Shown: piece after piece, positions 42,331-50,816 of the stretch
Numbering within the stretch: position 1 is the stretch's first letter
Layout of the letters: each line of letters starts with the position of its first letter
Assembly (NCBI GenBank): GCA_000802095.1
Contig: JUEB01000017.1
Location: forward strand, 186,001-250,000
Length of the DNA: 64,000 nucleotides
Reading direction: 5' to 3'
Origin: Peptococcaceae bacterium BICA1-7
GTDB taxonomy: Bacteria > Bacillota > Desulfotomaculia > Desulfotomaculales > Desulfocucumaceae
Translations under genes and position numbers: made by a program
Notes under the pieces: model-generated
Told to the model about the DNA's origin: nothing
What the model saw: only the letters and a program-made list of their open reading frames with translations
Database searches by the model: none

Positions 42331-43491
42331 CTAAAAACTTCTGGCCCTTTCAATATAGGCCTGCCACCTGGACTTGACTTCCTCCAGGCAGTCTCCCCCC
42401 AACTTTTCCAGGCAGGCCCCGGCTATCTCCCAGGCCGCCACGGCCTCGCCCACCACGCAGGCCGCCTGAACAGCACACACATCGGACCTTTCCACCGAGG
42501 CCTCAAAGGGCTCCCTGGTAACAATGTCCACGCTCTTAAGCGGTTTATACAGTGTGGGAATGGGCTTCATGGCAGCCCTCAGAACCACCGGCTCCCCGTT
42601 GGTCATGCCTCCCTCTATCCCCCCGGCCCGGTTTGTCTTCCGGTAAAAGCCACGGTCCTTTGAGTGAAATATCTCGTCATGCACCCGGGACCCGGGGAGG
42701 CGGGCGGACTCAAAGCCAAGCCCCACTTCTACTCCCTTGATGGCCTGTATGCTCATCAAAGCCCCGGCCAGCCTGCCTTCCAGTTTCCTGTCCCAGGAGG
42801 TATAGCTGCCCAGTCCCGGAGGCAGGCCGTATACCCGCACCTCAAACACCCCGCCCAGGGAATCCCCGCTCTCCCTGGCCCTGTCTATTTCAGCCTTCAT
42901 GGCCTCCTCGGCCCCGGGGTCGGCACAGCCCACGGATGACCGGGCAACCACCGCCTCCAGGGCTTCCGGAGAAAGGCCGGGCATTATTGAGGCAACCGGT
43001 CCAATGCCCACCACCGCCCCCACTATCTTGACACCCAGCTCTTCCAAGAACCTCCGGGCCATGGTCCCCACCGCGACCCTGGCCGCAGTTTCCCTGGCGC
43101 TGGCCCTTTCCAGTACATTTCTTATGTCCCGGTGACAGTACTTGATGGCCCCGGATAGGTCGGCGTGACCGGGCCTGGGCCTGGTCACCACCCTGTCCCC
43201 GGTTTGTGCCCCGGGGCCCGGGCCCATTACCTCCGACCAGTTCTCCCAGTCCCTGTTGTCAATTCTCACGGCCACCGGGCTGCCCAGGGTGAACCCTCCC
43301 CGGACCCCGGAGAGAAACTGAGCCCGGTCACTCTCTATTTTCATGCGGCCTCCCCGGCCGTAACCTCCCTGCCTTCTTTTCAACTGAATGTTTATGTACT
43401 CCTCGGTCAGCGGAACCCCTGACGGGAGATTCTCCACCACAGCAGTAAGGGTAGGGCCGTGCGACTCTCCGGCCGTAACAAAACGAATCAT
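42331..43491 (-). CDS. aroC: Chorismate synthase
   Basis: A 386-residue FMN-dependent lyase forming chorismate from EPSP. Signature regions are [70 protein letters not shown] and [20 protein letters not shown]. It is full length. It is first of aroC-aroK-aroB; aroE lies upstream across a repeat-filled gap, so the two parts may be separate transcripts. Confidence 0.94.
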   Translation of the reverse strand: MIRFVTAGESHGPTLTAVVENLPSGVPLTEEYINIQLKRRQGGYGRGGRMKIESDRAQFLSGVRGGFTLGSPVAVRIDNRDWENWSEVMGPGPGAQTGDRVVTRPRPGHADLSGAIKYCHRDIRNVLERASARETAARVAVGTMARRFLEELGVKIVGAVVGIGPVASIMPGLSPEALEAVVARSSVGCADPGAEEAMKAEIDRARESGDSLGGVFEVRVYGLPPGLGSYTSWDRKLEGRLAGALMSIQAIKGVEVGLGFESARLPGSRVHDEIFHSKDRGFYRKTNRAGGIEGGMTNGEPVVLRAAMKPIPTLYKPLKSVDIVTREPFEASVERSDVCAVQAACVVGEAVAAWEIAGACLEKLGGDCLEEVKSRWQAYIERARSF

Positions 43492-43554
43492 TTTTAAATC
43501 ACCTACTCTAAAATGGTAATAATGCCAATACTGATAAAAAATACTGTCAGAAGC

Positions 43555-43621
43555 CAGAATTCAGACAACCGGGCCGCCTAATACGGCCACCAAGGAAGAT
43601 GAAAATTGGGTCCTTTTTAAA
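43555..43621. repeat. Conserved module preceding MITE copy 3
   Basis: AGAATTCAGACAACCGGGCC with hairpin GGCCG-CCTAATA-CGGCC and CCAAGGAAGATGAAA, homologous to 37133-37200. Confidence 0.65.
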
Positions 43622-43776
43622 CCACAGAGAACACAGAGGTTTTTAAGCCCTGCTTGAATGTTTTAAAAGGTTTTTATTAAAATCGGTTGGGCAAAAGACT
43701 TCTATTATTTACCACATAGGTTTCAGACCTGAGAGTAATGCCTGAGAATTCTCTGTGATCTCTGTGTCCTCTGTGG
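43622..43776. repeat. MITE-like repeat, copy 3 (CCACAGAG family)
   Basis: A 155-bp element from CCACAGAGAACACAGAGG to CTCTGTGG, filling the aroE-aroC gap. Its interior is near-identical to copy 2. Nothing else is seen in 43492-43800. Confidence 0.8.
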
Positions 43777-43800
43777 TTAAAAATAGGCATTCATCACTAA

Positions 43801-44700
43801 TTATCCTCTGCGGCTTATGCTATCCTCCAGCGCCCGGCGCATTATATCCACCGGGGCCTCCCGGCCGGTCCACAGCTCAAAGGCAATGGCCCCCTGATAT
43901 AACAGCATACCTGTACCGTTATACACAACAGCCCCGGCCTCCCGGCATTTATTCATAAAGCAGGTGCTGGGGGGATTATATACCAGGTCAACGGCCACCT
44001 GGCCGGAATGAACCAGCTGGTAGGGAATGGAGGGGTAAGTGTCCACCGCCGGGCGCATGCCCAGGGAGGTGGTCTGCACCAGGAGCTTAACCCGGTCCAA
44101 TACAGCGGCCCACTCCCGGTGCTCCGGGCTGCCTTCGGCGGGCTGCCCCTCCCATTTAAACGCCATTACACTGCACCCGGTGCTTTCCTCCAGCAAAGAG
44201 GACAGTTCAGCGGCCCTTGCCTCAGTTCGGTTGGCTATAATAATTTCCTCCGTGCCGCTAAGGGCAAGGGCTACAGCCACGGCCCTGGCGGCCCCGCCTG
44301 CGCCAATGATCAAGACCGGCCCCCTAATATATTCACTCCCGGCACTTTCAGCAAGTGCCCGTATAAAGCCCTCACCATCAGTGTTATGTCCGGTAAGAAC
44401 GCCCCCTTCATTAACAATGGTGTTTACCGCCCCAGACAGGCGCGCCGCCGGGGAAAGTTCATCCAGAAACTCTGTAACCGCCTGCTTGTGGGGAACGGTC
44501 ACATTGACACCGGCCAGTCCCAGGGTCCTCATCGCCTCCACAGCGTAAGCAAGGTTTTCCGGCCTGACCGGAAAAGGAACATAAGCCCTGTTCAGCGACA
44601 GATTTTTAAAGGCGGCGTTATGCATGGCCGGGGAGAAGGAGTGCTCCACCGGATAACCGAAAATACCGCAAATTTTGGTCTTTCCATTTATCCACCCCAT
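43801..44700 (-). CDS. aroE: Shikimate dehydrogenase
   Basis: A 299-residue NADPH-dependent AroE. Seen are KICGIFGYPVEHSFSPAMHN, the shikimate-binding/catalytic Lys in VNVTVPHKQAV, NTDGEGFIRAL, the NADP site VLIIGAGGAARAVAVALALSG followed by IIANRTEARA, and the C-terminal GTGMLLYQGAIAFELWTG. The start lies two bases from the stop of the upstream YqeG-type gene. Confidence 0.94.
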   Translation of the reverse strand: MGWINGKTKICGIFGYPVEHSFSPAMHNAAFKNLSLNRAYVPFPVRPENLAYAVEAMRTLGLAGVNVTVPHKQAVTEFLDELSPAARLSGAVNTIVNEGGVLTGHNTDGEGFIRALAESAGSEYIRGPVLIIGAGGAARAVAVALALSGTEEIIIANRTEARAAELSSLLEESTGCSVMAFKWEGQPAEGSPEHREWAAVLDRVKLLVQTTSLGMRPAVDTYPSIPYQLVHSGQVAVDLVYNPPSTCFMNKCREAGAVVYNGTGMLLYQGAIAFELWTGREAPVDIMRRALEDSISRRG

Positions 44701-44701
44701 A

Positions 44702-45229
44702 TCAGTCGCCGTCCTTTCCGGAATGCTCCCTCCTGATTTTCCACAGCACCAGCCTTTCCAGCCTTCTGTTGATCAGCTCGGTGGCCCAGTACTCCTTTCC
44801 GGGCATGGGTACCACCAGTATAGTATAGAGGCCCAGCCTGTTTCCCCCGAGAATGTCGGTAAAAATCTGGTCCCCCACCACAGCGGTCTCTCCGGGGGTT
44901 ACCCCCAGCATTTGCATGGCCCTCCGGAAAGGTCTTTTTCTGGGCTTCACCGCCCTGGTTACCGAGGGAATATCCTCCATGCCACGTATTCTGCCGATTC
45001 GCGCCGGGCCGTTGTTGGAAACAACGCAAACCTTTATTCCCCTGGCCGTAAGCCCGTTCAGCCACTGGGCCACCTCCGGCGAAACATCATTCTTATCCCT
45101 GGGCACCACTGTGTTGTCCAGATCAAAAAGAACGCACCGGATACCCTTTTCAAAAAGAGCATCGGGATCTATGCGGGTAACCGACTGCACATACATTTTT
45201 GGGAAAAGTAAATTTATCATACTATCCAC
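44702..45229 (-). CDS. YqeG-family HAD phosphatase
   Basis: A 175-residue HAD-IIIA phosphatase-like protein. Motif I is CVLFDLDNTVVPRDKN, motif II/III region KVCVVSNNGPARIGRI and KPRKRPFRRAMQMLGV, and motif IV VVGDQIFTDILGGNRLG. In Bacillus yqeG lies immediately upstream of yqeH and aroE (yqeG-yqeH-aroE), and here it is next to aroE with no yqeH between. The substrate is not established. Confidence 0.88.
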   Translation of the reverse strand: MDSMINLLFPKMYVQSVTRIDPDALFEKGIRCVLFDLDNTVVPRDKNDVSPEVAQWLNGLTARGIKVCVVSNNGPARIGRIRGMEDIPSVTRAVKPRKRPFRRAMQMLGVTPGETAVVGDQIFTDILGGNRLGLYTILVVPMPGKEYWATELINRRLERLVLWKIRREHSGKDGD

Positions 45230-45238
45230 ACAGGCTTA

Positions 45239-46000
45239 TTACGTCAGTGTGTTTCTCCTCACCGCTTCCATAAGCTTATCCAGGTCATAGTGACATTCCT
45301 CACCGGAAAGAGCCTCTCTCTGGATCATCACCACCGGGATTTTAAGGTCTGTGGCCGCCCTCACCTTGTTGTAAGTCCCCCCGGAGGGGCCGCCATCCCG
45401 GGTAACCACCACGCCGGCCCTATAGGCCTGAAAAATAGCCTTGTTCAATTTTACAGAAAAAGGACCCTGCATGGCAACTATATCCCTGGGTGATACCCCC
45501 AGATCCTGGCACTTTTTAATCACCCTGTGATCTGGTATAACCCTTACCACAATTCTTCTGCCCCTAAGCTCCCGGTGCCTTAAAAAAATCTCCAGGCTGT
45601 TGCTGCCGGTGGTCAGAAAAACAGTGTCCCCAAAGGAAGATGCCTTTTGGGCGGCCTCCTCCCAGGAATATACCCGGTGCACCAGGGGACTGGCCGGAAG
45701 GTCCGTTTCCCCCCTCCCGAATCTTAGATACGGGAGGCCTTCATATGCACAAATATCCCTGGTCATCACTGAAAGTGGACTGACAAAGGGGTGGGTGGCG
45801 TCCACCACCTGCCTTACCCCCAGGTCCGAAATAATCCCGGCCATCCGGGCCGGATCGGCAGGAGCCACCACCGCATCAGCACCGCTGATTCCGGCCAGTC
45901 TTCCTCCGTAATCGGTTCGTGTCACGGCAACAACCTTAAAGCCGTCATTTTTCAAAGACTCTATCAGCAGCCGGGACTCCCCTATCCCGTACAGCACCAT
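45239..46000 (-). CDS. cobK: Precorrin-6A (cobalt-precorrin-6A) reductase
   Basis: About 253 residues from ATG 46000 (MVLYGIGESRLLIESLKNDG); earlier in-frame starts up to 46078 are possible but run into the sigK promoter region. CobK/CbiJ reduces the corrin ring during B12 synthesis. Signatures are VVDATHPFVSPLSVMTRDIC, FLTTGSNSLEIFLRH, RVIPDHRVIKKCQDLGVSP, IVAMQGPFSVKLN and VVTRDGGPSGGTYNKVRAA. No other cobalamin genes are present here. It diverges from the plus-strand sigK. Confidence 0.87.
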   Translation of the reverse strand: MVLYGIGESRLLIESLKNDGFKVVAVTRTDYGGRLAGISGADAVVAPADPARMAGIISDLGVRQVVDATHPFVSPLSVMTRDICAYEGLPYLRFGRGETDLPASPLVHRVYSWEEAAQKASSFGDTVFLTTGSNSLEIFLRHRELRGRRIVVRVIPDHRVIKKCQDLGVSPRDIVAMQGPFSVKLNKAIFQAYRAGVVVTRDGGPSGGTYNKVRAATDLKIPVVMIQREALSGEECHYDLDKLMEAVRRNTLT

Positions 46001-46086
46001 TATCAACCACAACCACCGCTTTTTAATCATATATCTAAAATACATTCTCCCTTGCCCGGACATTCTCCTTCCAGCCTGAGACAGGC

Positions 46087-46113
46087 ACCAAAACAGCCGT
46101 TTTTCCATAGAAT
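46087..46113 (+). promoter_or_regulatory. Sigma-K/sigma-E-type promoter of sigK
   Basis: AC-N17-CATAGAAT fits the mother-cell consensus (AC-N16/17-CATANNNTA), about 30 bp upstream of the sigK ATG. It fits the known dependence of sigK transcription on sigma-E and sigma-K. Confidence 0.5.
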
Positions 46114-46142
46114 TATTGCAGTACAGGGGGGAGGAACTGCAT

Positions 46143-46670
46143 ATGATTGGAAGCTTCTGGACCCTATTGATCATCTCGGTAACCAACGGAGTTCTTCTGC
46201 TCACATCTTATATTGCCAACAACACCTTTCCCCATCCTCTTTCCGAGAAAGAGGAGGCAGAGTACATTTCCCGCCTAAACACTGGGGATGCCAGGGCCAG
46301 GCATGTACTTACCGAGCACAATCTCCGGCTGGTAGCCCACATAGTAAAAAAATTTGACGGCAGCGGCGAAGATGTTGACGACCTTATTTCCATAGGCACC
46401 ATAGGCCTCATCAAGGCCATAGACACCTTCTGCCCGGAAAAAGGCACCCGCCTGGCCACCTACGCCGCCCGGTGCATTGAAAATGAAATGTCGATTGCAT
46501 TAACTTGCTTTGCACACAAAATAATCTATTATCCCTTTATGGCCTCGCCTTATTACAACATAATTATGGAGAATTATTCATATATGAAGGAAAACATTTC
46601 ATTATGTGGAAAACGATATAATATAAAAGCCGTTGACTACTTGGAATTGCCAGCACAAGGAAGTGCCTAA
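46143..46670 (+). CDS. sigK: Pro-sigma-K, N-terminal fragment (5' half of interrupted sigK)
   Basis: The start is ATG 46143 with GGGAGG upstream. Residues 1-22 are a hydrophobic pro-sequence ([20 protein letters not shown], then TS), followed by [12 protein letters not shown]. By comparison with Bacillus, SpoIVFB would cut between S22 and Y23. The sigma-70 region 2 is intact up to the junction: [50 protein letters not shown]. After base 46489 the frame reads into the inserted element and adds about 60 unrelated residues, so this fragment alone lacks regions 3-4 and should be inactive. The missing half is at 54708-55079. Joining through the 14-bp repeat gives a 234-residue protein, close to the Bacillus length (241). 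Confidence 0.93.
   Translation: MIGSFWTLLIISVTNGVLLLTSYIANNTFPHPLSEKEEAEYISRLNTGDARARHVLTEHNLRLVAHIVKKFDGSGEDVDDLISIGTIGLIKAIDTFCPEKGTRLATYAARCIENEMSIALTCFAHKIIYYPFMASPYYNIIMENYSYMKENISLCGKRYNIKAVDYLELPAQGSA
46476..46489 (+). other. Left attachment core of the sigK intervening element
   Basis: ATTGAAAATGAAAT, encoding I-E-N-E plus two bases. It is identical to 54708-54721. Sequences beyond the core differ on both sides, so the 14 bp are the whole shared segment. It falls at the same IENE codons where known sigK elements are inserted. Confidence 0.92.
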
Positions 46671-46771
46671 AATCAGTTGTTTTTTTATGGTATTGCTAAG
46701 CAGACTTTATTATAGTACCTGAATATGTAGCATATCTGGTAAATACTATTCGTGCACTAGGAGGGTACAAA

Positions 46772-47851
46772 TTGTTTAACGATATTACTATGTTAAATTT
46801 AGGCTTTCCAGAAAATGATCATGAATTATTTGAGCAAAACAAAATTTACCATAATAAGCAATTAGGGGAATTTATTAAAAAAAGCAGAGATGATTCCAAA
46901 GATTCAACATGTTACAATTGTGGCACACCTTGCACAAGTTTTTGCAATTCTCATTCCGTCCCCAAATTTTGCCTAAAAAAAATCGCAGTTAATGGCCAGT
47001 TATACTATTCAAACACTTTAATCAACGTTCCAGTATTAGATAGTGAGAAGGGCATAAATAAAGCTGGAACTTTTCGCATAATCTGCAGAGATTGTGACAA
47101 TAAAATGTTTACTGATTACGAAAACCCTGACAACTATTTACAAGTTCCTACTGGTAAAATGCTAGCACAAATAGCGTTAAAAAATTATCTTATGAGTATA
47201 AGCAAAAGAAAAATGGAAATTGCTATGTATAATAATCTGTCCAAAATGTACGGCAAAACAGTATCGCAGCACCAGACAATCAATAATCTTGACCTGAATC
47301 AATTCACAGGAGGCTTTAAATACGCAAAAAAAGCCACAGAAATGAAATGGGATGACTACTACTTCTTATTATATTATGAAAATCTCGATTATATTGTTCC
47401 AATAGCTTTTCAAAATAATATTGCCCTTATAACGGACTTCGAAGGTAAAATAATTAATAATGTATATGACACCACTTCCAATTATCAAATAAAATATATT
47501 CATATCTGCATATTCCCCCTAGAAAAACACAGTGTGATTATTATGTTTATTGACAATGGAGAAAAAAGATATAGTAGTTTTTATAAACAATTCAAAAAGC
47601 TTTCTGTTGATGACAAATTAAAAACCATAAACTACATCCTTTTTAGCTATTCAGAAGATATATTTTTCCATAAGGGTATCGATAATGTTTTGCTTAACAA
47701 CACAAAACTCCGAGAAGTAGCACAACAAACATCAGTTGCGCTTACAAGCAATCCATTTACCAACCCAATAAAGAGCGCTGCAAATGCTTTTGATTTAAAC
47801 AAAAGGAACACAATACCTAATTTCCTAGATGAAGCAAACAAAATAAAATAG
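46772..47851 (+). CDS. Zinc-ribbon/HNH-like hypothetical protein (element cargo)
   Basis: 359 residues from TTG 46772, with AGGAGGG six bases upstream. The N-terminal part has CYNC (C47, C50) with C54, followed by N59-S60-H61-S62-V63-P64 and then, about 40 residues later, C105-x2-C108-D109 with F113 and E117 (FRIICRDCDNKMFTDYEN). This 'CxxC...SHxxP...CxxCD' pattern resembles HNH-type or treble-clef nuclease-like proteins of defence and mobile loci, but I cannot assign a named family. The C-terminal ~220 residues are unassigned. The gene is strongly AT-rich compared with the flanking sigK. With the HEPN-like gene downstream (145-bp gap, same strand) it may form a defence or toxin pair. Confidence 0.6.
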   Translation: MFNDITMLNLGFPENDHELFEQNKIYHNKQLGEFIKKSRDDSKDSTCYNCGTPCTSFCNSHSVPKFCLKKIAVNGQLYYSNTLINVPVLDSEKGINKAGTFRIICRDCDNKMFTDYENPDNYLQVPTGKMLAQIALKNYLMSISKRKMEIAMYNNLSKMYGKTVSQHQTINNLDLNQFTGGFKYAKKATEMKWDDYYFLLYYENLDYIVPIAFQNNIALITDFEGKIINNVYDTTSNYQIKYIHICIFPLEKHSVIIMFIDNGEKRYSSFYKQFKKLSVDDKLKTINYILFSYSEDIFFHKGIDNVLLNNTKLREVAQQTSVALTSNPFTNPIKSAANAFDLNKRNTIPNFLDEANKIK

Positions 47852-47996
47852 ATACGAAAGACTGGTTTGAGTTTTTCCCAACAATGTTACCTCCCATATT
47901 ACCCCATAATATTCCAATAAAGCATCAAATCAGTATAAATTTATAGTCAATTATTTTGGCTATGTTAAAGAATATATCGGGGATAGGTGAATAATT

Positions 47997-48773
47997 ATGG
48001 AAACAAACCTGTCTAAATTAAAAGAAGAAATAAAAAAATTAATCGACTCTGCAACTTTACTGTATTATAGTCTTTTACTTGAAAATGACAAAGTGGATGC
48101 AAAGACAAAAAAGGAACTATTGAAGTTAAAATTGCCTAAATTTGCTAGCCAATATGAGGTATGGTATTCTGAAGCGTTACAAGTTGTAAAACAACTTATA
48201 CCTGACAGATTAGATGATTTTATCAGGCTATACAAGAATGAAAAAAGAAAAGAAATTGATTGGCTTACCTATACAATTTCTGATTATCTTATAGGTTTGC
48301 AGGTCACAAGAGGTGGTGAAATTAAATGTGATGGAAAAGCTGCCATTCCAAAGTTCCAGCAACAAATGAATATACTTGAATCCGCTGGTAAGCGATTCGA
48401 AAGTTCCCTCTTTGATTTAAAACAAATTGTACAAGCAGATATATTTGATGATGAACTTGAGACTGCTGATGAGCTACTAAAAAATGGTTTTGTCAGGGCT
48501 GCTGGAGCCATTGCGGGTGTTGTTTTAGAAAATCACTTTAAAATTGTATGTGATAACCATAAGGTAACCTTAAAAAAGAAAAACCCAAGTATATCTGACT
48601 ATAACGATACGCTGAAAAACAGTGATATAATAGAGGTTAATGTATGGCGTTTCATTCAATATTTAGGAGACATAAGAAATCTATGTGATCATAGTAAGGA
48701 GAAGGAACCGACAAAAGAACAGGTTACTGATTTAATTGCAGGTGTTAAGAAAATTACCAAAACCGTTTTGTGA
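47997..48773 (+). CDS. HEPN-like protein (element cargo)
   Basis: A 258-residue, AT-rich, helix-rich protein with ATG 47997 and AGGTGA upstream. The C-terminal domain holds GFVRAAGAIAGVVLENHFKI and, at residues 227-232, R-N-L-C-D-H in a helix ending a HEPN-like bundle (Rx4H, the HEPN RNase signature). The first ~130 residues are a separate helical region. HEPN proteins are commonly ribonuclease toxins in defence systems, but some are only scaffolds; no paired nucleotidyltransferase (MNT) antitoxin is adjacent. The assignment rests on one motif plus helical pattern. Confidence 0.55.
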   Translation: METNLSKLKEEIKKLIDSATLLYYSLLLENDKVDAKTKKELLKLKLPKFASQYEVWYSEALQVVKQLIPDRLDDFIRLYKNEKRKEIDWLTYTISDYLIGLQVTRGGEIKCDGKAAIPKFQQQMNILESAGKRFESSLFDLKQIVQADIFDDELETADELLKNGFVRAAGAIAGVVLENHFKIVCDNHKVTLKKKNPSISDYNDTLKNSDIIEVNVWRFIQYLGDIRNLCDHSKEKEPTKEQVTDLIAGVKKITKTVL

Positions 48774-48996
48774 TTACTGGATGGGTATTAATTACTTACC
48801 AAACAAATAAAACTTCTTAGTTATACCTTACCCCTAACTTTCTAGTTGAAATGAATTTTACAAGTATAACTAAATAATAAAAGTAACTCTGCCAGAATTT
48901 TGATCTCTTACAGGTAGTCAGTTTGGAATACCTGCCTTATATTTGATATGCTAAAATTTTCAATTGTGGTTATTCCACACTTTTAGCTCTACTCTG
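48774..48996. other. Convergent intergenic region, no gene seen
   Basis: AT-rich sequence between the converging HEPN-like and recombinase genes. I find no convincing hairpin terminator or ORF. Confidence 0.4.
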
Positions 48997-50502
48997 CTAA
49001 GATGTTGGCACCCCAGAAAGCGAATTACTAAAGTCCTGCTCTGGGAGTCTGGCCACTATTGTAACCTGAATGTCCCTCAGGCCCATACCGCCCTGTTTCC
49101 CCCTGCCGCCGATAATAACCTGGCCAACGAGAGCCCTCACCAGTGACTTTCTTTCATTAAATTCAAGCATATCTAAACGGGTAAGAACCGTCCGGGCCAG
49201 GGCCTTTAAATCTTCCAGCCCAGAAGAACTCCTGCGAACTCCTAACAAAGCTGCTGCAAGCTCTTTCTTTCTTTCTTCATGTCTTTCTTTGCGTCGCTTC
49301 AACTCAGCCAGTTTATTTTTTGTCTTGGTATCCAACTCAAAAAGCCCTGAAGCCAGGGCGTTAAGAACAGATTCACGCCCCTTTTCAACATCGGCCAGGT
49401 GTTTTTTCACCCGCTCCAGTTGCTGGCGTATTTCTTCCTCCCTTATTCCCTCATCAACGGCCTCCCTGACCAAAGCATCGGGATCGTTCAGCCATGCGCA
49501 GACCTGCTCCCACACAGCATCCTCAATTAAAGAAGCCGGGATGGCCTTCATAGGGTTACAGCCACTACTGGAAGCGCCCTGGCTATTCTTCCGGCATGTG
49601 TACCGCCGCTCTCGCTTATCCCACCACCTGGTGTATACACCTGTCATTGTACACCCACAGTCGGAGCAGGATATAATGCCTGATAGCAGGTATTGATTCT
49701 TGCTTTTTCCTGCCCATAACCGCCTGGCTTCTTTCAATTTAATTTGTGTCTTTTCCCATACATCCGGGCTAACCAATGCTGGAACAGGAATTATATATTC
49801 TTTATATTGCCACTGGCCTTTAAAGGCCGGATTGACAAGAATTTGCCTTATTACATTGCGGTGCCATATTCCTTTACCTTTCCTGGTAGGTATTCCGGCA
49901 GAGTTCAATCTATTGGCCACACCGTTCATGCCAATGTCCTCATTTATAAACCAGTTAAAAATATCCCTGACAACTGCTGATTCATCGTTATTTATAGTCA
50001 CAGTTCCCGTTTCCGGGTTATAATAGTACCCATATGTATAGAAACCTATTGGAATTCCACCCTGCCGAGCTTTCTGGTTTTTACCCCTAACCATTCTGTC
50101 ACGTATTTTTTCCCGCTCATACTCGGCAATGGCCCCTCGGATTGAATAAAACAATCTTCCTTCAGTAGTGTTTTTCCACTCGAAGTCCAAAAATTCCAGC
50201 TTAACACCGGCTTTTTCTAATTCCTCCGTTATAAGAAGCTGGTGAGACAGTCTACGGGAAAGCCTATCCGGATCACGAACAATAATCAAATCCAGCCGCC
50301 CATTGCCTACCGCTTCACGTAATGCAGATAAGCCGGGCCTGTCCAGTAGACTTCCGGAAATACCTTCATCAGCAAATTCCATTATGTCTGAAGCACCCAA
50401 TGACTCGGCCCGCCGGCGGCACGCTTCCCTTTGCTCTGCAAGGGAATAGCCATGTTTGACCTGGTCGTCCGTGCTTACTCTGACATAGATTGCTGCATGC
50501 AC
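48997..50502 (-). CDS. spoIVCA: Large serine recombinase (SpoIVCA-like) of the sigK element
   Basis: A 501-residue large serine recombinase starting at GTG 50502 with TTGGAGG ten bases upstream. The catalytic domain begins MHAAIYVRVSTDDQ (nucleophile S10) and continues EFADEGISGSLLDRPGL, IIVRDPDRLSRRL and GAIAEYEREKIRDRMVRGK. The recombinase domain follows (GFYTYGYYYNP, NRLNSAGIPTRKGKGIWHRNVIRQIL), then a zinc ribbon (GIISCSDCGCTMTG ... YTCRK ... SGCNP). The C-terminal coiled coil (~380-450) is the segment that in these enzymes controls integration versus excision. It is inserted in the sigK element and is the obvious candidate to rebuild sigK in the mother cell, as SpoIVCA does in Bacillus. 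Confidence 0.93.
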   Translation of the reverse strand: MHAAIYVRVSTDDQVKHGYSLAEQREACRRRAESLGASDIMEFADEGISGSLLDRPGLSALREAVGNGRLDLIIVRDPDRLSRRLSHQLLITEELEKAGVKLEFLDFEWKNTTEGRLFYSIRGAIAEYEREKIRDRMVRGKNQKARQGGIPIGFYTYGYYYNPETGTVTINNDESAVVRDIFNWFINEDIGMNGVANRLNSAGIPTRKGKGIWHRNVIRQILVNPAFKGQWQYKEYIIPVPALVSPDVWEKTQIKLKEARRLWAGKSKNQYLLSGIISCSDCGCTMTGVYTRWWDKRERRYTCRKNSQGASSSGCNPMKAIPASLIEDAVWEQVCAWLNDPDALVREAVDEGIREEEIRQQLERVKKHLADVEKGRESVLNALASGLFELDTKTKNKLAELKRRKERHEERKKELAAALLGVRRSSSGLEDLKALARTVLTRLDMLEFNERKSLVRALVGQVIIGGRGKQGGMGLRDIQVTIVARLPEQDFSNSLSGVPTS

Positions 50503-50636
50503 TTCTCTTTTTCCTCCAACAATTTCTTAGCAAGTAGACGGTAGGCGTCCTTTAAGCCGGTGCCGTCATTTTTATAGACAACTTTAACGGTCAAGACAGG
50601 CCGCTCTGGTTTCTTTTTGAGTCCGGTATTATTCAT
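50475..50636 (-). CDS. Small ORF (53 residues) overlapping the recombinase start
   Basis: ATG 50636 with AAGGGGG upstream reads MNNTGLKKKPERPVLTVKVV and ends ...EKEKCMQQSMSE, stopping 28 bp inside the recombinase gene in another frame. It is basic and lysine-rich, and its 3' end contains the recombinase ribosome-binding site, so translation is likely coupled. No family recognised. Small proteins encoded in sigK elements can act as directionality factors (CD1234 in Clostridioides difficile), so this is one candidate for that role. Confidence 0.55.
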   Translation of the reverse strand: MNNTGLKKKPERPVLTVKVVYKNDGTGLKDAYRLLAKKLLEEKEKCMQQSMSE

Positions 50637-50740
50637 CCGCCTTGCCCCCTTCTCTATATCGTACGCAAGAGCCTGATTGTCCCACTACACAACGGCAAAA
50701 AAACCTTCAAGGCACCCCCACCTTTACCCATGGAAGATAA

Positions 50741-50769
50741 TTGTATTAATGGTATAAAGAAGATATAAT
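50741..50769 (+). promoter_or_regulatory. Possible promoter of the eCIS-signature cargo gene
   Basis: TTGTAT-N17-TATAAT; perfect -10 and weak -35, about 48 bp upstream of ATG 50817. Confidence 0.4.
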
Positions 50770-50816
50770 AAAGAATTAGATATAACCAGTCGCTTAAAAG
50801 CAAGGAGATTTAAGCT

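Noticed and set aside
46490-46670. Extra 60 residues at the end of the N-terminal sigma-K fragment taken as a novel domain
   Set aside because: They are read-through into the element after the recombination core and disappear when the element is removed.
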